Positions 17,772 through 26,653 are shown, numbered from the stretch's first letter. The stretch is 64,000 nucleotides of DNA from an uncultured Clostridia bacterium (GCA_947168565.1 CAMVMM010000002.1:89766-153765), one strand, 5' to 3'. The notes: generated from the sequence alone by a model not told the origin. Numbers and translations are program-made.

Positions 17772-18452
17772 ATGAAAAGGCTTATAGGAATACTGCTTGC
17801 CCTCGCGCTTGCGCTTTCGGCGCTTGCCTGCGGCGGAAAGGAGCACGGCGCGGCGCAGAACGATCAAAACGCCACCGATGCTCCGGCTCAAAATGAAACT
17901 CCCGGCGGCGTTGCACCCCCTTCGGACGGGGCGAACGGCGCTGTTTCGGGCGAGCTGATGCCCGGCATGTTCACCATGCTCGGAAAAGCGGGCAGCTTCG
18001 AGCTGAAGGGCATCCGCTTTTCGGCGGAGCGCACCGGCACCCCCGGCGGCATAAACAACTGGGAGCCATCGCTCACCATGATCCGCACCGTGTTTGAGCT
18101 GGATGAATGGGTGGCGTACACCATTCAATATGAATACGGCTCGGCGGAGGAGGCCAAGCTCGGGATCTGGCTCTTTCCGCACCGCGAATTGAGCGAATAC
18201 AGCGGCATGGAGCTTCACGAAATGCAGGATAACGCCTTTTTCTGCGAATACGAGCTTCCTTATGAAACTTATCCATACCCGCTCGATGATATGCTGATCG
18301 TGCAGGGCGCGGCGCATAAGAGCGGGGAATACGATATGCTGCTCACCGTGAACGGCCAAATCGTGGGCGGCGCAATACTGCGCTTCCTTGAAAAGGGCGC
18401 GCTTGAGGGCATGAGCGATGAGCAGATCGCCTCCATGATGGCGGTGGGCTGA
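17772..18452 (+). CDS. Putative lipoprotein of unknown function
   Basis: A 226-residue protein with a lipoprotein signal peptide: MKRLIGILLALALALSALAC, where the lipobox LSALAC would make Cys20 the acylated residue. A Gly/Asn/Ala/Pro-rich spacer of ~50 residues follows, then a mixed alpha/beta domain with no motif that I recognise. It should be anchored on the outer face of the membrane. It follows purB by 51 bases and is closed by a strong terminator, so it may be cotranscribed with purAB, but no functional link is apparent. Confidence 0.75.
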   Translation: MKRLIGILLALALALSALACGGKEHGAAQNDQNATDAPAQNETPGGVAPPSDGANGAVSGELMPGMFTMLGKAGSFELKGIRFSAERTGTPGGINNWEPSLTMIRTVFELDEWVAYTIQYEYGSAEEAKLGIWLFPHRELSEYSGMELHEMQDNAFFCEYELPYETYPYPLDDMLIVQGAAHKSGEYDMLLTVNGQIVGGAILRFLEKGALEGMSDEQIASMMAVG

Positions 18453-18484
18453 TCCGGAAAAATAATTATCATTTTTTGAAAAAC

Positions 18485-18519
18485 AAATCGCGCTTCGAGG
18501 CTTTTTCGAAGCGCGATTT
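18485..18519. terminator. Bidirectional terminator between convergent genes
   Basis: AAATCGCGCTTCGA (18485-18498) pairs perfectly with TCGAAGCGCGATTT (18506-18519). The flanking A and T runs make it work in both directions, ending the lipoprotein gene on the plus strand and the 391-residue membrane protein gene on the minus strand. Confidence 0.85.
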
Positions 18520-18541
18520 ATCATAACTGCGGCTTTGCGGG

Positions 18542-19717
18542 TCAATTGTCAAAAAGCGCACGAAGCCTTGCATAGAGTGAGCGCTCCGCCTTGCGAAACC
18601 CGTCGGCGCCATAGAAGTCATCAAGCTGAACTATGCAGTCGCCGCTCTCCTTGCCGATGGTGACCCAAAAAACGGTGGTTTCCAAAGGCACTGGGTTCTT
18701 GCCGCGGCTCATGTATTCGGCGTGAACGATGAAAAGATCGGAATAGGTTTGACCCCCCGCCTCGGAAAAATCCATATATTCGGCGGAATCTAGCGCCTTC
18801 AAAAGGTTAAAGATCTCCATCCTGCCCTCGATAAGCGTTTCGGATTCGAAGGAATGCTGCGATGAGCCGATATGCCCTTCGGAGGAGTATCTTCTGATCG
18901 TGATCCGCTTCGGCAGGTTCAGGCTCCGGTCGCTCGGATCGGCCGAGGAATAATCGGGAATTATATTCAGCGTGGTGGGGTTGTAGTCCACCCTCGTGAT
19001 CCTCGTTTCATGCTCCGTCCAAATAATCTTTGCCATCATCCGATCCGGCGTTCCGCCGCTCACCGCGAAGGAGGCGAGGGTGTGTTCGCCGCCAAGGCCT
19101 GTGCAGGCGATAACGTTGAGCTTGATGCCGGAATAAAACAGCCCGTCCGCCTTATCTATGGAAAGCACGGGGTTTCGGCCCGTGTGGGGCAGGGCGGCAA
19201 GATAATACTGCCTCGGCTCGCCCCTGTACGAAGCATCGTAGCGAAGCATACACACCTGCGGAAAGGGCGTGTCCTCCACGGTGGGAAGCGAATCAAGCCA
19301 TGCGCGCACCTTTTCGGCGGTCGCGCCGTCCACCTGCTCGCAGTATTCGTCTATCGTGAGCGCACCGCCCGCGCCGAACTGCTTCACCCTCAGCCCGCTG
19401 TCCCTCTGCCGCACAAGCCTGTCGCTCAAAAAAAGCAGCAGGCAGGGAATTATCACAAGCGCGGCTGTCACGAATATCAGCGCCCAATCGCGCCCGCCGT
19501 TTTTAAGCGGCTCGCTTCGGGGACGGCGCGTCAGCAGGTAGACCGCAAAGCCCGTGAGCGCGGGAAAAAACGCGGCGATAAGCGCCCAGCGGAGAGCGGG
19601 CATATTGCGCCTTTGCGCGTCCCGGTAAACGTATATGCCCATTATAAGCGAAGCCGCCGCAAGAAGCGCCGCCATCGCCGCGATAAGGGCGGTGCTGCCC
19701 ATCGCAAGCTCACTCAT
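18542..19717 (-). CDS. Membrane protein of a sigma-factor operon, unknown function
   Basis: A 391-residue protein with three membrane helices at roughly residues 8-28, 42-62 and 78-99 and a soluble C-terminal domain. The segment YVYRDAQRRNMPALRWALIAAFFPALTGFAVYLLTRR resembles the PLDc_N-like two-helix motif seen in small sensory membrane proteins. The ATG at 19717 overlaps the stop of the 96-residue gene upstream by 8 bases, and that gene overlaps the sigma factor gene, so the three are translationally coupled. By position it may be a regulator (anti-sigma partner) of the sigma factor; no anti-sigma domain is recognisable. Confidence 0.7.
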   Translation of the reverse strand: MSELAMGSTALIAAMAALLAAASLIMGIYVYRDAQRRNMPALRWALIAAFFPALTGFAVYLLTRRPRSEPLKNGGRDWALIFVTAALVIIPCLLLFLSDRLVRQRDSGLRVKQFGAGGALTIDEYCEQVDGATAEKVRAWLDSLPTVEDTPFPQVCMLRYDASYRGEPRQYYLAALPHTGRNPVLSIDKADGLFYSGIKLNVIACTGLGGEHTLASFAVSGGTPDRMMAKIIWTEHETRITRVDYNPTTLNIIPDYSSADPSDRSLNLPKRITIRRYSSEGHIGSSQHSFESETLIEGRMEIFNLLKALDSAEYMDFSEAGGQTYSDLFIVHAEYMSRGKNPVPLETTVFWVTIGKESGDCIVQLDDFYGADGFRKAERSLYARLRALFDN

Positions 19718-20000
19718 GCCTTTTTTCCTCCTTGATGGAATAAACCGCGGCGCAGAGAATGCCGCTCACGGCAATAAAAACAACGAAGCATACGCAGAAA
19801 AGCGAAACGAGCGGATCGGTTTTATACGCCCTTGCCGCTATCAAAAGCGCGGCCGCGTATACCGGAAGGTTTGCAAACACAAGTATGATCGCCGCGCGCT
19901 TCGCACTCCTTTTCTCAAGCCTGTCGCAAAGCTCCCTTTCGCTCAGCGCGGGCGGCTCGGCTGATTCAAAATCATAAATGTTTTTTTCGGTATCATTCAT
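19710..20000 (-). CDS. Small two-helix membrane protein, candidate anti-sigma partner
   Basis: A 96-residue protein: an acidic cytoplasmic N-terminus of ~38 residues, then two hydrophobic helices (about 39-58 and 66-88) and a basic end. The ATG at 20000 overlaps the sigma factor stop by 8 bases, the arrangement usual for an ECF sigma factor and its membrane anti-sigma factor. There is no recognisable zinc anti-sigma (HxxxCxxC) motif. A TTG at 20009 could extend it by three residues. Confidence 0.7.
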   Translation of the reverse strand: MNDTEKNIYDFESAEPPALSERELCDRLEKRSAKRAAIILVFANLPVYAAALLIAARAYKTDPLVSLFCVCFVVFIAVSGILCAAVYSIKEEKRHE

Positions 20001-20493
20001 TTTGTTCAAGCGCCTCCTTCAGCAGCCTTCGCGCCTTGTTCAAGCGGGATTTCACAGTTCCGGCGGGAACGGAAAGCACCCGCGCGGTTTTTGCAATATC
20101 CATATCCCGAAAGTAGTACAGAATAACCGTCAGCCGCAGCTTTTCGGGCAGAGCGTCCACAGCCTCACGAAGCTCGGAATGCTCCGATGCTTCCGGCGCG
20201 GGCGCGTTTTCGATCAGCCTTTGCTTCTCGCCGCCGTCCGCAAGCCCCACTACGGGGCTTTTCATAATGCGGCGCAGCGCGCTTCGATAGGTGTTCACGC
20301 AGATCGCGGTGAGCCACGGCTCAAAGGGCAGGGAGGGGTCGTAGCTGTGGATGCTTTTCAGCGCCCTGAGCCATGTGTCCTGATACAGATCGTCCGCCTC
20401 ATGCCTGCTCCTTGTGAGCGTCAGGCAAAGCCCGTACAGGCGTTTGCCGTGCGATTTTATGTATTCATCGAGCAACGCCGCACCCCCCTTCAT
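19993..20493 (-). CDS. ECF-type RNA polymerase sigma factor
   Basis: A ~166-residue sigma-70 family protein with only regions 2 and 4. Region 2 (GLCLTLTRSRHEADDLYQDTWLRALKSI then PFEPWLTAICVNTYRSALRR) binds core polymerase and the -10; region 4 (ALPEKLRLTVILYYFRDMDIAKTARVLSVPAGTVKSRLNKARRLLKEAL) is a helix-turn-helix for the -35. Start choice is uncertain: ATG at 20493, or a TTG at 20475 that has a better GGGGGG site before it. Overlapping membrane protein genes follow, suggesting envelope-stress-type control. Confidence 0.88.
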   Translation of the reverse strand: MKGGAALLDEYIKSHGKRLYGLCLTLTRSRHEADDLYQDTWLRALKSIHSYDPSLPFEPWLTAICVNTYRSALRRIMKSPVVGLADGGEKQRLIENAPAPEASEHSELREAVDALPEKLRLTVILYYFRDMDIAKTARVLSVPAGTVKSRLNKARRLLKEALEQNE

Positions 20494-20570
20494 AAGCAAA
20501 TACCGTAAAAACACCGAAAAGGTTCACGGCTCGGCGCGAAAACCGGAATATATTTAAGTTCGCGCATAAT

Positions 20571-20618
20571 AAAAGCGCGGACAAGCATATCCTCATGAGG
20601 ATGAGCCGCTTTCCGCGC
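20571..20618 (-). terminator. Terminator of the DUF4177 gene
   Basis: GCGCGGA (20575-20581) and TCCGCGC (20612-20618) enclose a palindrome CATCCTCATGAGGAT-like core. Read on the minus strand the stem is followed by TTTTATTAT, giving a rho-independent terminator just after the small gene that ends at 20633. Confidence 0.7.
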
Positions 20619-20632
20619 CAATGGAAACGACC

Positions 20633-20824
20633 TTAGAACGAAGGCAGCGAGCTTTTGACTTCCCTTTCAAAGGTAACGAGCATATAGCTGTTCATATAAT
20701 CGGAAGTCGATAAAACGCGCCAGCCTTCGCGCGCCATGGCATTCAGCTCATCGGTGAAGGTTGCCTCGAGTTTCTCTGTTTTAAATGCTGTGTATTTCAG
20801 TATCTTGACCTTGTATTCAAACAT
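20633..20824 (-). CDS. DUF4177-type small protein
   Basis: A 63-residue protein beginning MFEYKVKILKY, with EGWRVLSTSDY in the middle and a final MLVTFEREV strand. This FEYKVV...L..lgxEGWELV...FKRE layout is the DUF4177 family, small cytoplasmic proteins of unknown function common in Bacillota. The ATG at 20824 has AAAGGAG eight bases before it; the longer reading frame from 20872 has no such site. It has its own terminator and probably its own transcript, or is read from the SDR gene 31 bases upstream. Confidence 0.75.
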   Translation of the reverse strand: MFEYKVKILKYTAFKTEKLEATFTDELNAMAREGWRVLSTSDYMNSYMLVTFEREVKSSLPSF

Positions 20825-20855
20825 TGTTTTTTCTCCTTTCATATATGGCAAGAGA

Positions 20856-21653
20856 TCATTTGCCCTTTGCATACATCTTGCCCACTATCCAATTTGTAAA
20901 CCGCACGGGCAGAAGCTTCACAAGCACCAAAAACAGCTTGTATTGAAGCCCCACCGTGGAGAGCGGCTTGGGATGCTTCTTTTTTGAGAGCGCAAGCATT
21001 TTTCCTGCTATCGCGGCGGGGGGCATGCCGTTTTGCTCGTCCTTCTCCATGGAGGCAACGGAGCCCCTGAGCGCGGCATACTCCTTTTCGCCCGCGCTGC
21101 TCTTTTCGCGCGCCCCGGTGAAGCCGGTTTTTATGTCCCCCGGCAGCACGGCGCAGATGCTCACGCCGCAGGGGCGAAGCTCGTTCGCCATGCCGAGCAC
21201 AAGCGCGTTGATAGCCGCCTTGGTTGCGGAATAATAGGTTTGAAAGGGTATGGGTATGCTGCCGGCGACCGAGCCCGTGATAATGATATGCCCGCTGCCC
21301 CTCTCGCGCATGTGCGCAAGCGCGGCTCTTATGCAGGCGGCGGTGCCGAAAAAATTGACGTCAAACTGACGCTTGGCTTCGCTGAGCTCGGTAAACTCCA
21401 CCGCGCCCGAAATGCCGAAGCCCGCGTTCAAAATAAGCACGTCTATGCCGCCCTCGCGCTCGATTATGCCGTTTATTGCGGCGTTTATCGCCCCTTCATC
21501 CGTAATATCAGCGCAAATGCTTATAGCGCCGCCTGCGGGGCATTCGCGGCGGCTGATGCCGTACACCCTGTCGCCGTTTTTTAAAAACTCCTTCGCCGCA
21601 GCAAGCCCTATGCCGCTCGACGCGCCCGTGATAACAACAGTTCGACTCTTCAT
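20856..21653 (-). CDS. Short-chain dehydrogenase/reductase
   Basis: A 265-residue classical SDR. The TGASSGIG cofactor loop is at residues 9-16, NAG at ~87, a catalytic Ser in ITGSVAG (~136) and YYSATKAA (Tyr/Lys at ~152-156). The Arg-Arg after strand 2 (ISRRE) suggests NADPH. A hydrophobic, basic C-terminus (YKLFLVLVKLLPVRFTNWIVGKMY) may associate with the membrane, as in lipid-acting SDRs. The upstream neighbour on the same strand is a serine-palmitoyltransferase-like enzyme; reduction of a 3-keto-sphingoid-like product is one possible role, but this is inference from context. Confidence 0.85.
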   Translation of the reverse strand: MKSRTVVITGASSGIGLAAAKEFLKNGDRVYGISRRECPAGGAISICADITDEGAINAAINGIIEREGGIDVLILNAGFGISGAVEFTELSEAKRQFDVNFFGTAACIRAALAHMRERGSGHIIITGSVAGSIPIPFQTYYSATKAAINALVLGMANELRPCGVSICAVLPGDIKTGFTGAREKSSAGEKEYAALRGSVASMEKDEQNGMPPAAIAGKMLALSKKKHPKPLSTVGLQYKLFLVLVKLLPVRFTNWIVGKMYAKGK

Positions 21654-21762
21654 TTTTATATTTATCCCCTAAAAATCGGTTGGTCCCGCGTTTTCGCCCC
21701 TATGCGTAAAAAGGGCGGAACGCTCCGCCCAAATCAAGGTTTCAGGTGCAGGATAGTAAAAA

Positions 21763-22932
21763 TCAGTCCTCTTTTATTACCCTTTCGATTATGTCCAGCG
21801 CCTTATCCAGCAGCTCCTCTGTCAGATTCGCCATATAGCTGGTTCTCAGCAGGCATTCTCCGGGAGGCGTGGCGGGGGGCAGCACGGGGTTCACATAAAC
21901 GCCGCCGTCGTAAAGCTCCTTCGCCTTTTTAAAGGTGCGCACCTCCTCGTAGGTATAGATGGGAATGATCGGGGTGATGCTGTCGCGGATCTTGATGCCG
22001 CGCTCAATAAGCCCCTTGCGCATATACGCGGCAAGCCCCATCAGCCTTGTTACAAGCTGCGGCTCGGATTTGAGAATATGCAGCGCCTCAAGCGTGGTGG
22101 CGCAGCTTGCCGGGGGAATGCTGGCGCAGAAGATGAACGGGCGCGAGGTGTGGCGAACGTAATCCACAACGCGCTTGTCGGCCACCATGTACCCGCCCAG
22201 GGAGGCGAGGGATTTGGAGAAGGTGCCCATTATTATATCCACCTTGTCGGTGAGCCCGAAATGATCCGCAGTGCCCCTGCCGCCTCTGCCGAGAACGCCC
22301 AGGCCGTGCGCATCGTCCACCATGACCCTTGCATGGTATTTTTCCGCAAGCGCCACAATCTCCGGCAGCTTGCAAATATCGCCGCCCATTGAGAAAACGC
22401 CGTCCGTTACGATAAGCTTGCCGGAGTCAGGCGGAACGCTTTGAAGCGCCGTTTCAAGATGCTCCATATCGCTGTGGTTGAAGCGGATGGTCTTTGCCCA
22501 GCTGAGCTTGCAGCCGTCGTATATGCTGGCGTGGTTTTCCTTATCGCAAAAGATATAATCGCCCCTGCCCGCGATGGCGGAGATTATGCCGAGGTTGCTC
22601 TGAAAGCCGGTGGAAAAGGTCATGCAGTCCTCTTTGCCGATAAATTCCGCAAGCTCCGCTTCAAGCTGAACGTGCAGATCGAGCGTGCCGTTCAAAAAGC
22701 GGGAGCCGGAGCAGCCGGAGCCGTATTTTTCTATCGCCTTCACGCCCGCCTCGATCACGCGCGGATCGCTCGTCAATCCCAGATAGTTGTTTGAACCGAG
22801 CATGATCCGGCGCTTGCCCTCCATCATAACGGTGGGCGCCTGGCGGGATTCAAGCTCGTGAAAATAGGGGTAGATCCCCGCCTCTATCGCCTGCTCAACG
22901 AATTCATTCTTACACTTGTCAAAAAGATCCAT
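21763..22932 (-). CDS. Alpha-oxoamine synthase, serine-palmitoyltransferase-like
   Basis: A 389-residue PLP enzyme of the family that condenses an amino acid with an acyl-CoA (KBL, BioF, SPT). Key parts are YPYFHELES at the start, GSNNYLGLTSDPRV (~48), YGSGCSGSRFLNGT (~70), the ENHASIYDGC loop (~132), DDAHGLGVLGRGGRGT (~200) and the PLP lysine in GTFSKSLASLGG (~237). The HTSRPFIFCASIPP block and the PVLPPATPPGECLLRTSYMA end look closest to bacterial serine palmitoyltransferases as I know them, but glycine or alanine as substrate cannot be excluded. The ATG at 22932 follows GGAG; a TTG at 22944 is an alternative. Confidence 0.85.
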   Translation of the reverse strand: MDLFDKCKNEFVEQAIEAGIYPYFHELESRQAPTVMMEGKRRIMLGSNNYLGLTSDPRVIEAGVKAIEKYGSGCSGSRFLNGTLDLHVQLEAELAEFIGKEDCMTFSTGFQSNLGIISAIAGRGDYIFCDKENHASIYDGCKLSWAKTIRFNHSDMEHLETALQSVPPDSGKLIVTDGVFSMGGDICKLPEIVALAEKYHARVMVDDAHGLGVLGRGGRGTADHFGLTDKVDIIMGTFSKSLASLGGYMVADKRVVDYVRHTSRPFIFCASIPPASCATTLEALHILKSEPQLVTRLMGLAAYMRKGLIERGIKIRDSITPIIPIYTYEEVRTFKKAKELYDGGVYVNPVLPPATPPGECLLRTSYMANLTEELLDKALDIIERVIKED

Positions 22933-23020
22933 ACACTTCTCCAAATAAAATTACAATAAATCGGATAAAATGGCGAAATCGAAGTCCAAAGCGAACACAA
23001 GCCGCCATTTTATACTTTAA

Positions 23021-23049
23021 AATATACTACACATCCTCCCGTTTGTCAA
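23021..23049 (-). promoter_or_regulatory. Promoter of the oxoamine synthase/SDR genes
   Basis: On the minus strand TTGACA (23044-23049), a 17-bp spacer and TATATT (23021-23026) lie about 90 bases upstream of the gene starting at 22932. Confidence 0.75.
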
Positions 23050-23105
23050 TATGAGCGTTAAAAGCGGGGGAGGGGGCGAGCCCCTTTACGCCTCGGCAAA
23101 GTTTA

Positions 23106-24311
23106 TCAGCCCTGATCGTCCGCGTGGCGCTCAATGCGGAACACCACGGAGCGCTTGAGATATTCAAGATACTGCTCGTCGCGGCACATCGCCTTGCCGA
23201 TCGCGTCCGAAAGCTTGGCAACGGGCATTCCGTTCACAAACTGAAGCTTGATCACTATATTGAGCGGCGTGACGCCGGTATCGTTGGAGCAGAAGGTGCC
23301 AATGCCGAAGGAAACGATCGCCCTGGTGCCGAAGTGGTCGTGAAGCTTCTGTGCGCGGTCAAAATCAAGGCTGTCGCTGAAAAGAAGCTGCTTGGTGCGC
23401 GGGTCAACGCCGTATTTCTGATAGTGCGCGATTATCTTTTCGCCCCATTCGTAGGGATCGCCGCTGTCGTGGCGCACGCCGGTGTAGTTGTTTACCATGG
23501 AGCGGTCGAAATCCATCAAAAACAGGTCGGTGGTGAGCGTATCGGTCAGCGCGGTGCCGTTGTCGCCCTTGTATTCCTCATACCAGTCCTGCATGGCGTA
23601 ATGGTTGGTGTATGCAAGCGGTATCATATCTATGCCCTGATACATCTGCACGAATTCATGCGCGTAGGTGCCGATGGGGGTGAGATCGTATTTCATGGCA
23701 AGATACACGTTGGACGTGCCCACGCAGTTCTTCGTTTCGGTGGTGAACCTGCGCACCATCTCGTCCTGCCATTCCCTTGAAAGACGGCGGCGGCAGCCGA
23801 ATTCGGCAAATTTAAAGGTGTATTTGCCCTCCTGCATCGCCTTTATCTTGGCGTCCAGCCTCTCACGCGCTCCCTTCAAAAGCTCGTTGTAGTCGTATTT
23901 AAAGCGGAAATAGACCTCGTTTATTATTTCGAGCAGATATATCTCAAACTGCATCGCGGAGAAGAGCGGCCCGTCCACTATCACCGAAAGCTCGCCCGAA
24001 TCGGAGAGCGAAACGGAAACGTAGTCGCGGATGGGGTGCCAGAGCCTTAAAAACTCAACGTAGTCGCTTTTGATGAATCGGATGGAGCGCAGATAATCAA
24101 GCTCGTTTTTCCTGAAGCGCAGGCGGCAGAGATGATCCACCTGCTCCTCTATCTCCAGAACCATTTCCGGAGTGAAAACAACGCCCTCGTTGCGGCATTT
24201 GAAATAATACTGGCCGCAGAGATCGGTGTGCTTATGGAAGATCACCTGATCCATATTGAATTTATAAAGATCGGTGTCCAAAAGGGATGTGACGATGGGT
24301 TCCAGCTTCAT
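23106..24311 (-). CDS. pncB: Nicotinate phosphoribosyltransferase
   Basis: A 401-residue enzyme of NAD salvage joining nicotinate and PRPP. SLLDTDLYKFNMDQVIFHKH at the N-terminus, YFKCRNEG, the EFGCRRRLS loop (~177), GTSNVYLAMKY (~202) and the phosphate-binding VRHDSGDPYEWG (~290) are PncB signatures; FSDSLDF (~315) follows. The conserved active-site His is expected around YAHEFVQMYQ. AAAGGAG precedes the ATG by eight bases. It stands between the SPT-like gene and the potassium uptake genes on the same strand. Confidence 0.95.
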   Translation of the reverse strand: MKLEPIVTSLLDTDLYKFNMDQVIFHKHTDLCGQYYFKCRNEGVVFTPEMVLEIEEQVDHLCRLRFRKNELDYLRSIRFIKSDYVEFLRLWHPIRDYVSVSLSDSGELSVIVDGPLFSAMQFEIYLLEIINEVYFRFKYDYNELLKGARERLDAKIKAMQEGKYTFKFAEFGCRRRLSREWQDEMVRRFTTETKNCVGTSNVYLAMKYDLTPIGTYAHEFVQMYQGIDMIPLAYTNHYAMQDWYEEYKGDNGTALTDTLTTDLFLMDFDRSMVNNYTGVRHDSGDPYEWGEKIIAHYQKYGVDPRTKQLLFSDSLDFDRAQKLHDHFGTRAIVSFGIGTFCSNDTGVTPLNIVIKLQFVNGMPVAKLSDAIGKAMCRDEQYLEYLKRSVVFRIERHADDQG

Positions 24312-24407
24312 TTTTCAAGCTCCTTTCGGTGTTTGACTTTTTCAGTAAGTAAAATATTGTTCGGCGCGGAGCTTGCCCGCGCATTTTTCGGTGTGCTTTT
24401 CGGCGCG

Positions 24408-25049
24408 TCAGGTCAGCTTTTCGATATCGTGATCCTTGCCGAATATAAGCAGGTGATCCTCGGAGTTGAACACGTAGTCCGGGCCGGGGATGAAGATCCT
24501 GCCCGCGGGGGTCTTTACCGCAATTATGTTCACGTGGTATCTGCGGCGAACGTCTACCGCAAGCACGCTTTGCTCGAGCCAACGCTTCGGCGGGATGATC
24601 TCGTAGATGCCATGGTCGTCCGAAAGCTTTAAAAAGTCGAAAATGCTGTCGTTCGCTATGCTCACGGCAAGGCGCTCGCTCATATCCCTATCCGGAAAAA
24701 CTATATGATCCGCGCCGTTTTTAAGCAGAAATTTTGCCTGTATCTCGGTGGAAGCCACGGCGGTGATGCTTTTTGCGCCGAACTCATTCAAAAGATCCAC
24801 TATCTGAAGGCTGTTTTGAAAGCTCTCCGGCACGCACACCACGGCCTCGTCAAAATCCTCAACGCCCAGACCCTTCACCACGTCGCGCCGCGTGCAGTCG
24901 CCCACCTTGGCGCTTGAAACGTATGAAAGCATGTCCGAAAGCTTATCCTCGTCGCCGTCCACGATCATTATCTCGGCATCCTCGCGGGAAAGATATTGGC
25001 AGAAAAAATGCCCGAATTTTCCTGCGCCGATCACAATAAAGCTTTTCAT
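24408..25049 (-). CDS. KtrA/TrkA-type potassium channel regulatory subunit
   Basis: A 213-residue cytoplasmic RCK protein. The N-terminal Rossmann domain has VIGAGKFGHFF (5-15) and an acidic residue after strand 2 (IVDGDEDKL); a TrkA-C domain starts near residue 135 (ISVANDSIFDFL ... GRIFIPGPDYVFNSEDHLLIFG). Such subunits gate KtrB/TrkH pores in response to nucleotides. GGAGGAAAA precedes the ATG at 25049; the longer frame from 25106 lacks a ribosome site. It lies 124 bases after the pore gene. Confidence 0.92.
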   Translation of the reverse strand: MKSFIVIGAGKFGHFFCQYLSREDAEIMIVDGDEDKLSDMLSYVSSAKVGDCTRRDVVKGLGVEDFDEAVVCVPESFQNSLQIVDLLNEFGAKSITAVASTEIQAKFLLKNGADHIVFPDRDMSERLAVSIANDSIFDFLKLSDDHGIYEIIPPKRWLEQSVLAVDVRRRYHVNIIAVKTPAGRIFIPGPDYVFNSEDHLLIFGKDHDIEKLT

Positions 25050-25173
25050 TTTTCCTCCGATCGAAATTAAAGCGGATTGTTTGTAATGCGGATAGTATTC
25101 ACCCACAGCCGCCGCGCGGCCCGATTAAAGCCGCTCCGGGCTATTTTATCAGAAATATCTCCAAAAGCAAAGC

Positions 25174-26625
25174 CTATCCGATAAGTATTCGCTCCACGGG
25201 GTCCATAAGCCGTGCGCTTTCGCGCTTTTCCGCAAGCGCAAGCCCGAAGCTCAGGCTGCCCACGCGCCCAAGATACATCAAAAGTATTATGATAACGCGG
25301 GAGGCGGCGGAAAGGCTTCTGGTGATGCCCGTGGTCATGCCGACCGTTGCAACGGCGGACGAGGTTTCAAAAAGCGTGTCCACAAGCGGCAGCCTATCTA
25401 TTGAAACTATCAAAAGCGTTGCCGTGAGCATCAGCGTAAGGTTTGTGAAAAACACGGTGGCGGCCTTGTCCAGCGCGCCGTCCTCAAGGCGCCTGCCGAA
25501 TATGCCGAAGCTGCGGTTATGCCGGATATAGCTGAAGGTATAGATAAGCAGCGTGAAAACCGTGGTGGTCTTTATGCCGCCCGCCGTGGAGCCGGGGGAG
25601 CCGCCGATGAACATAAGTATTATGGTGGTCAGCCTGCCGCCCTCGCTCAACCTGGCAAGATCCATCGTGTTGAAGCCCGCCGTGCGCGCCGTAACGGAGC
25701 CGAAGAGCGCCGTAAGCACCCTTTCGCCAAGCCCCATGCCGGAGCAGGCGGCGGTGCGCTCGGTGAAAAACAGTATCACAGCGCCGCCAAGCAGCAGCAA
25801 AAGGGTTGAAAGCAGCACTATTTTGCTGTGCAGGCGGTATTTTTTGAAGCGCACGCCGTGGGTGAGCACGTCGTCCCACACCAGAAAGCCGACTCCGCCG
25901 ATCACGATCAGCAGCATGAGGGTGATATTCACAAGCGCGTCGTTTGCATAGGGCACGAACGAGCCGAATTTCTCAAAGCCGCCCAGCAGGTCGAAGCCCG
26001 CGTTGCAAAAGGCGGAAACGGAGTGAAAAATGCCCATGAATATGCCCTTGCCGAGCCCGAACTGCGGGCAGAAGCGCAGCGAAAGCAGCGCCGCGCCGGA
26101 AAGCTCCGCGGCGGCGGTAACTGCGATTATCTTTTTGGCAAGCCCCATTATGCCGCCCAGCTCAAGCGAGCTGATGCTTTCGGATAGAAGCTCCCTTCCG
26201 CGCAGACCCATGCGGCGGTTTATCAGCAGAAAGAAGAAGGTGGCGATGGTCATAAAGCCCAGGCCGCCAAGCTGGATCATAACGAGGATAACGCATTTGC
26301 CGAAGAGCGACCAGTGCGTTGCGGTGTCCACCGTCACAAGCCCGGTGACGCAGCTTGCGCTGGTTGCGGTGAAAAGTGCGTCCAAAAAGGGAGTGCTCTT
26401 TCCGCTTTGAGAGGAAACGGGCAGCATCAAAAGCAGCGTGCCGAGCGTGATTATGGTCAGAAAGCCGAGCAGTATCACCTGCGTTCGGCTCATTCTGGGC
26501 CTTGGCGCGCCGTTTTTCCCCGCGCCGTTTTTCCCCGCGCCGTTCTTCGCGCCGTCCTTTTCTCCGCCGCGCCTGTCGCCGCCGGATGCCTTTATGACCT
26601 TTATGCCGCTTGAGTTGTGTTCCAT
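25174..26625 (-). CDS. KtrB/TrkH-family potassium uptake pore
   Basis: A 483-residue membrane protein with about ten helices arranged as repeated M-P-M units. Selectivity-filter-like turns are visible, e.g. SASCVTGLVTVDT (~93), SAFCNAGFDLLGG (~205), GSVTARTAGFNTMD (~325) and SSAVATVGMTTGIT (~433). The soluble N-terminus (~45 residues) contains a NGAGK repeat built on a 15-bp DNA duplication, an unusual extension. No clear ribosome site precedes the ATG at 26625. With the RCK gene downstream it forms a complete two-subunit uptake system. Confidence 0.92.
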   Translation of the reverse strand: MEHNSSGIKVIKASGGDRRGGEKDGAKNGAGKNGAGKNGAPRPRMSRTQVILLGFLTIITLGTLLLMLPVSSQSGKSTPFLDALFTATSASCVTGLVTVDTATHWSLFGKCVILVMIQLGGLGFMTIATFFFLLINRRMGLRGRELLSESISSLELGGIMGLAKKIIAVTAAAELSGAALLSLRFCPQFGLGKGIFMGIFHSVSAFCNAGFDLLGGFEKFGSFVPYANDALVNITLMLLIVIGGVGFLVWDDVLTHGVRFKKYRLHSKIVLLSTLLLLLGGAVILFFTERTAACSGMGLGERVLTALFGSVTARTAGFNTMDLARLSEGGRLTTIILMFIGGSPGSTAGGIKTTTVFTLLIYTFSYIRHNRSFGIFGRRLEDGALDKAATVFFTNLTLMLTATLLIVSIDRLPLVDTLFETSSAVATVGMTTGITRSLSAASRVIIILLMYLGRVGSLSFGLALAEKRESARLMDPVERILIG

Positions 26626-26653
26626 AAATAATATTCGTTTGCGATGCGACCGG

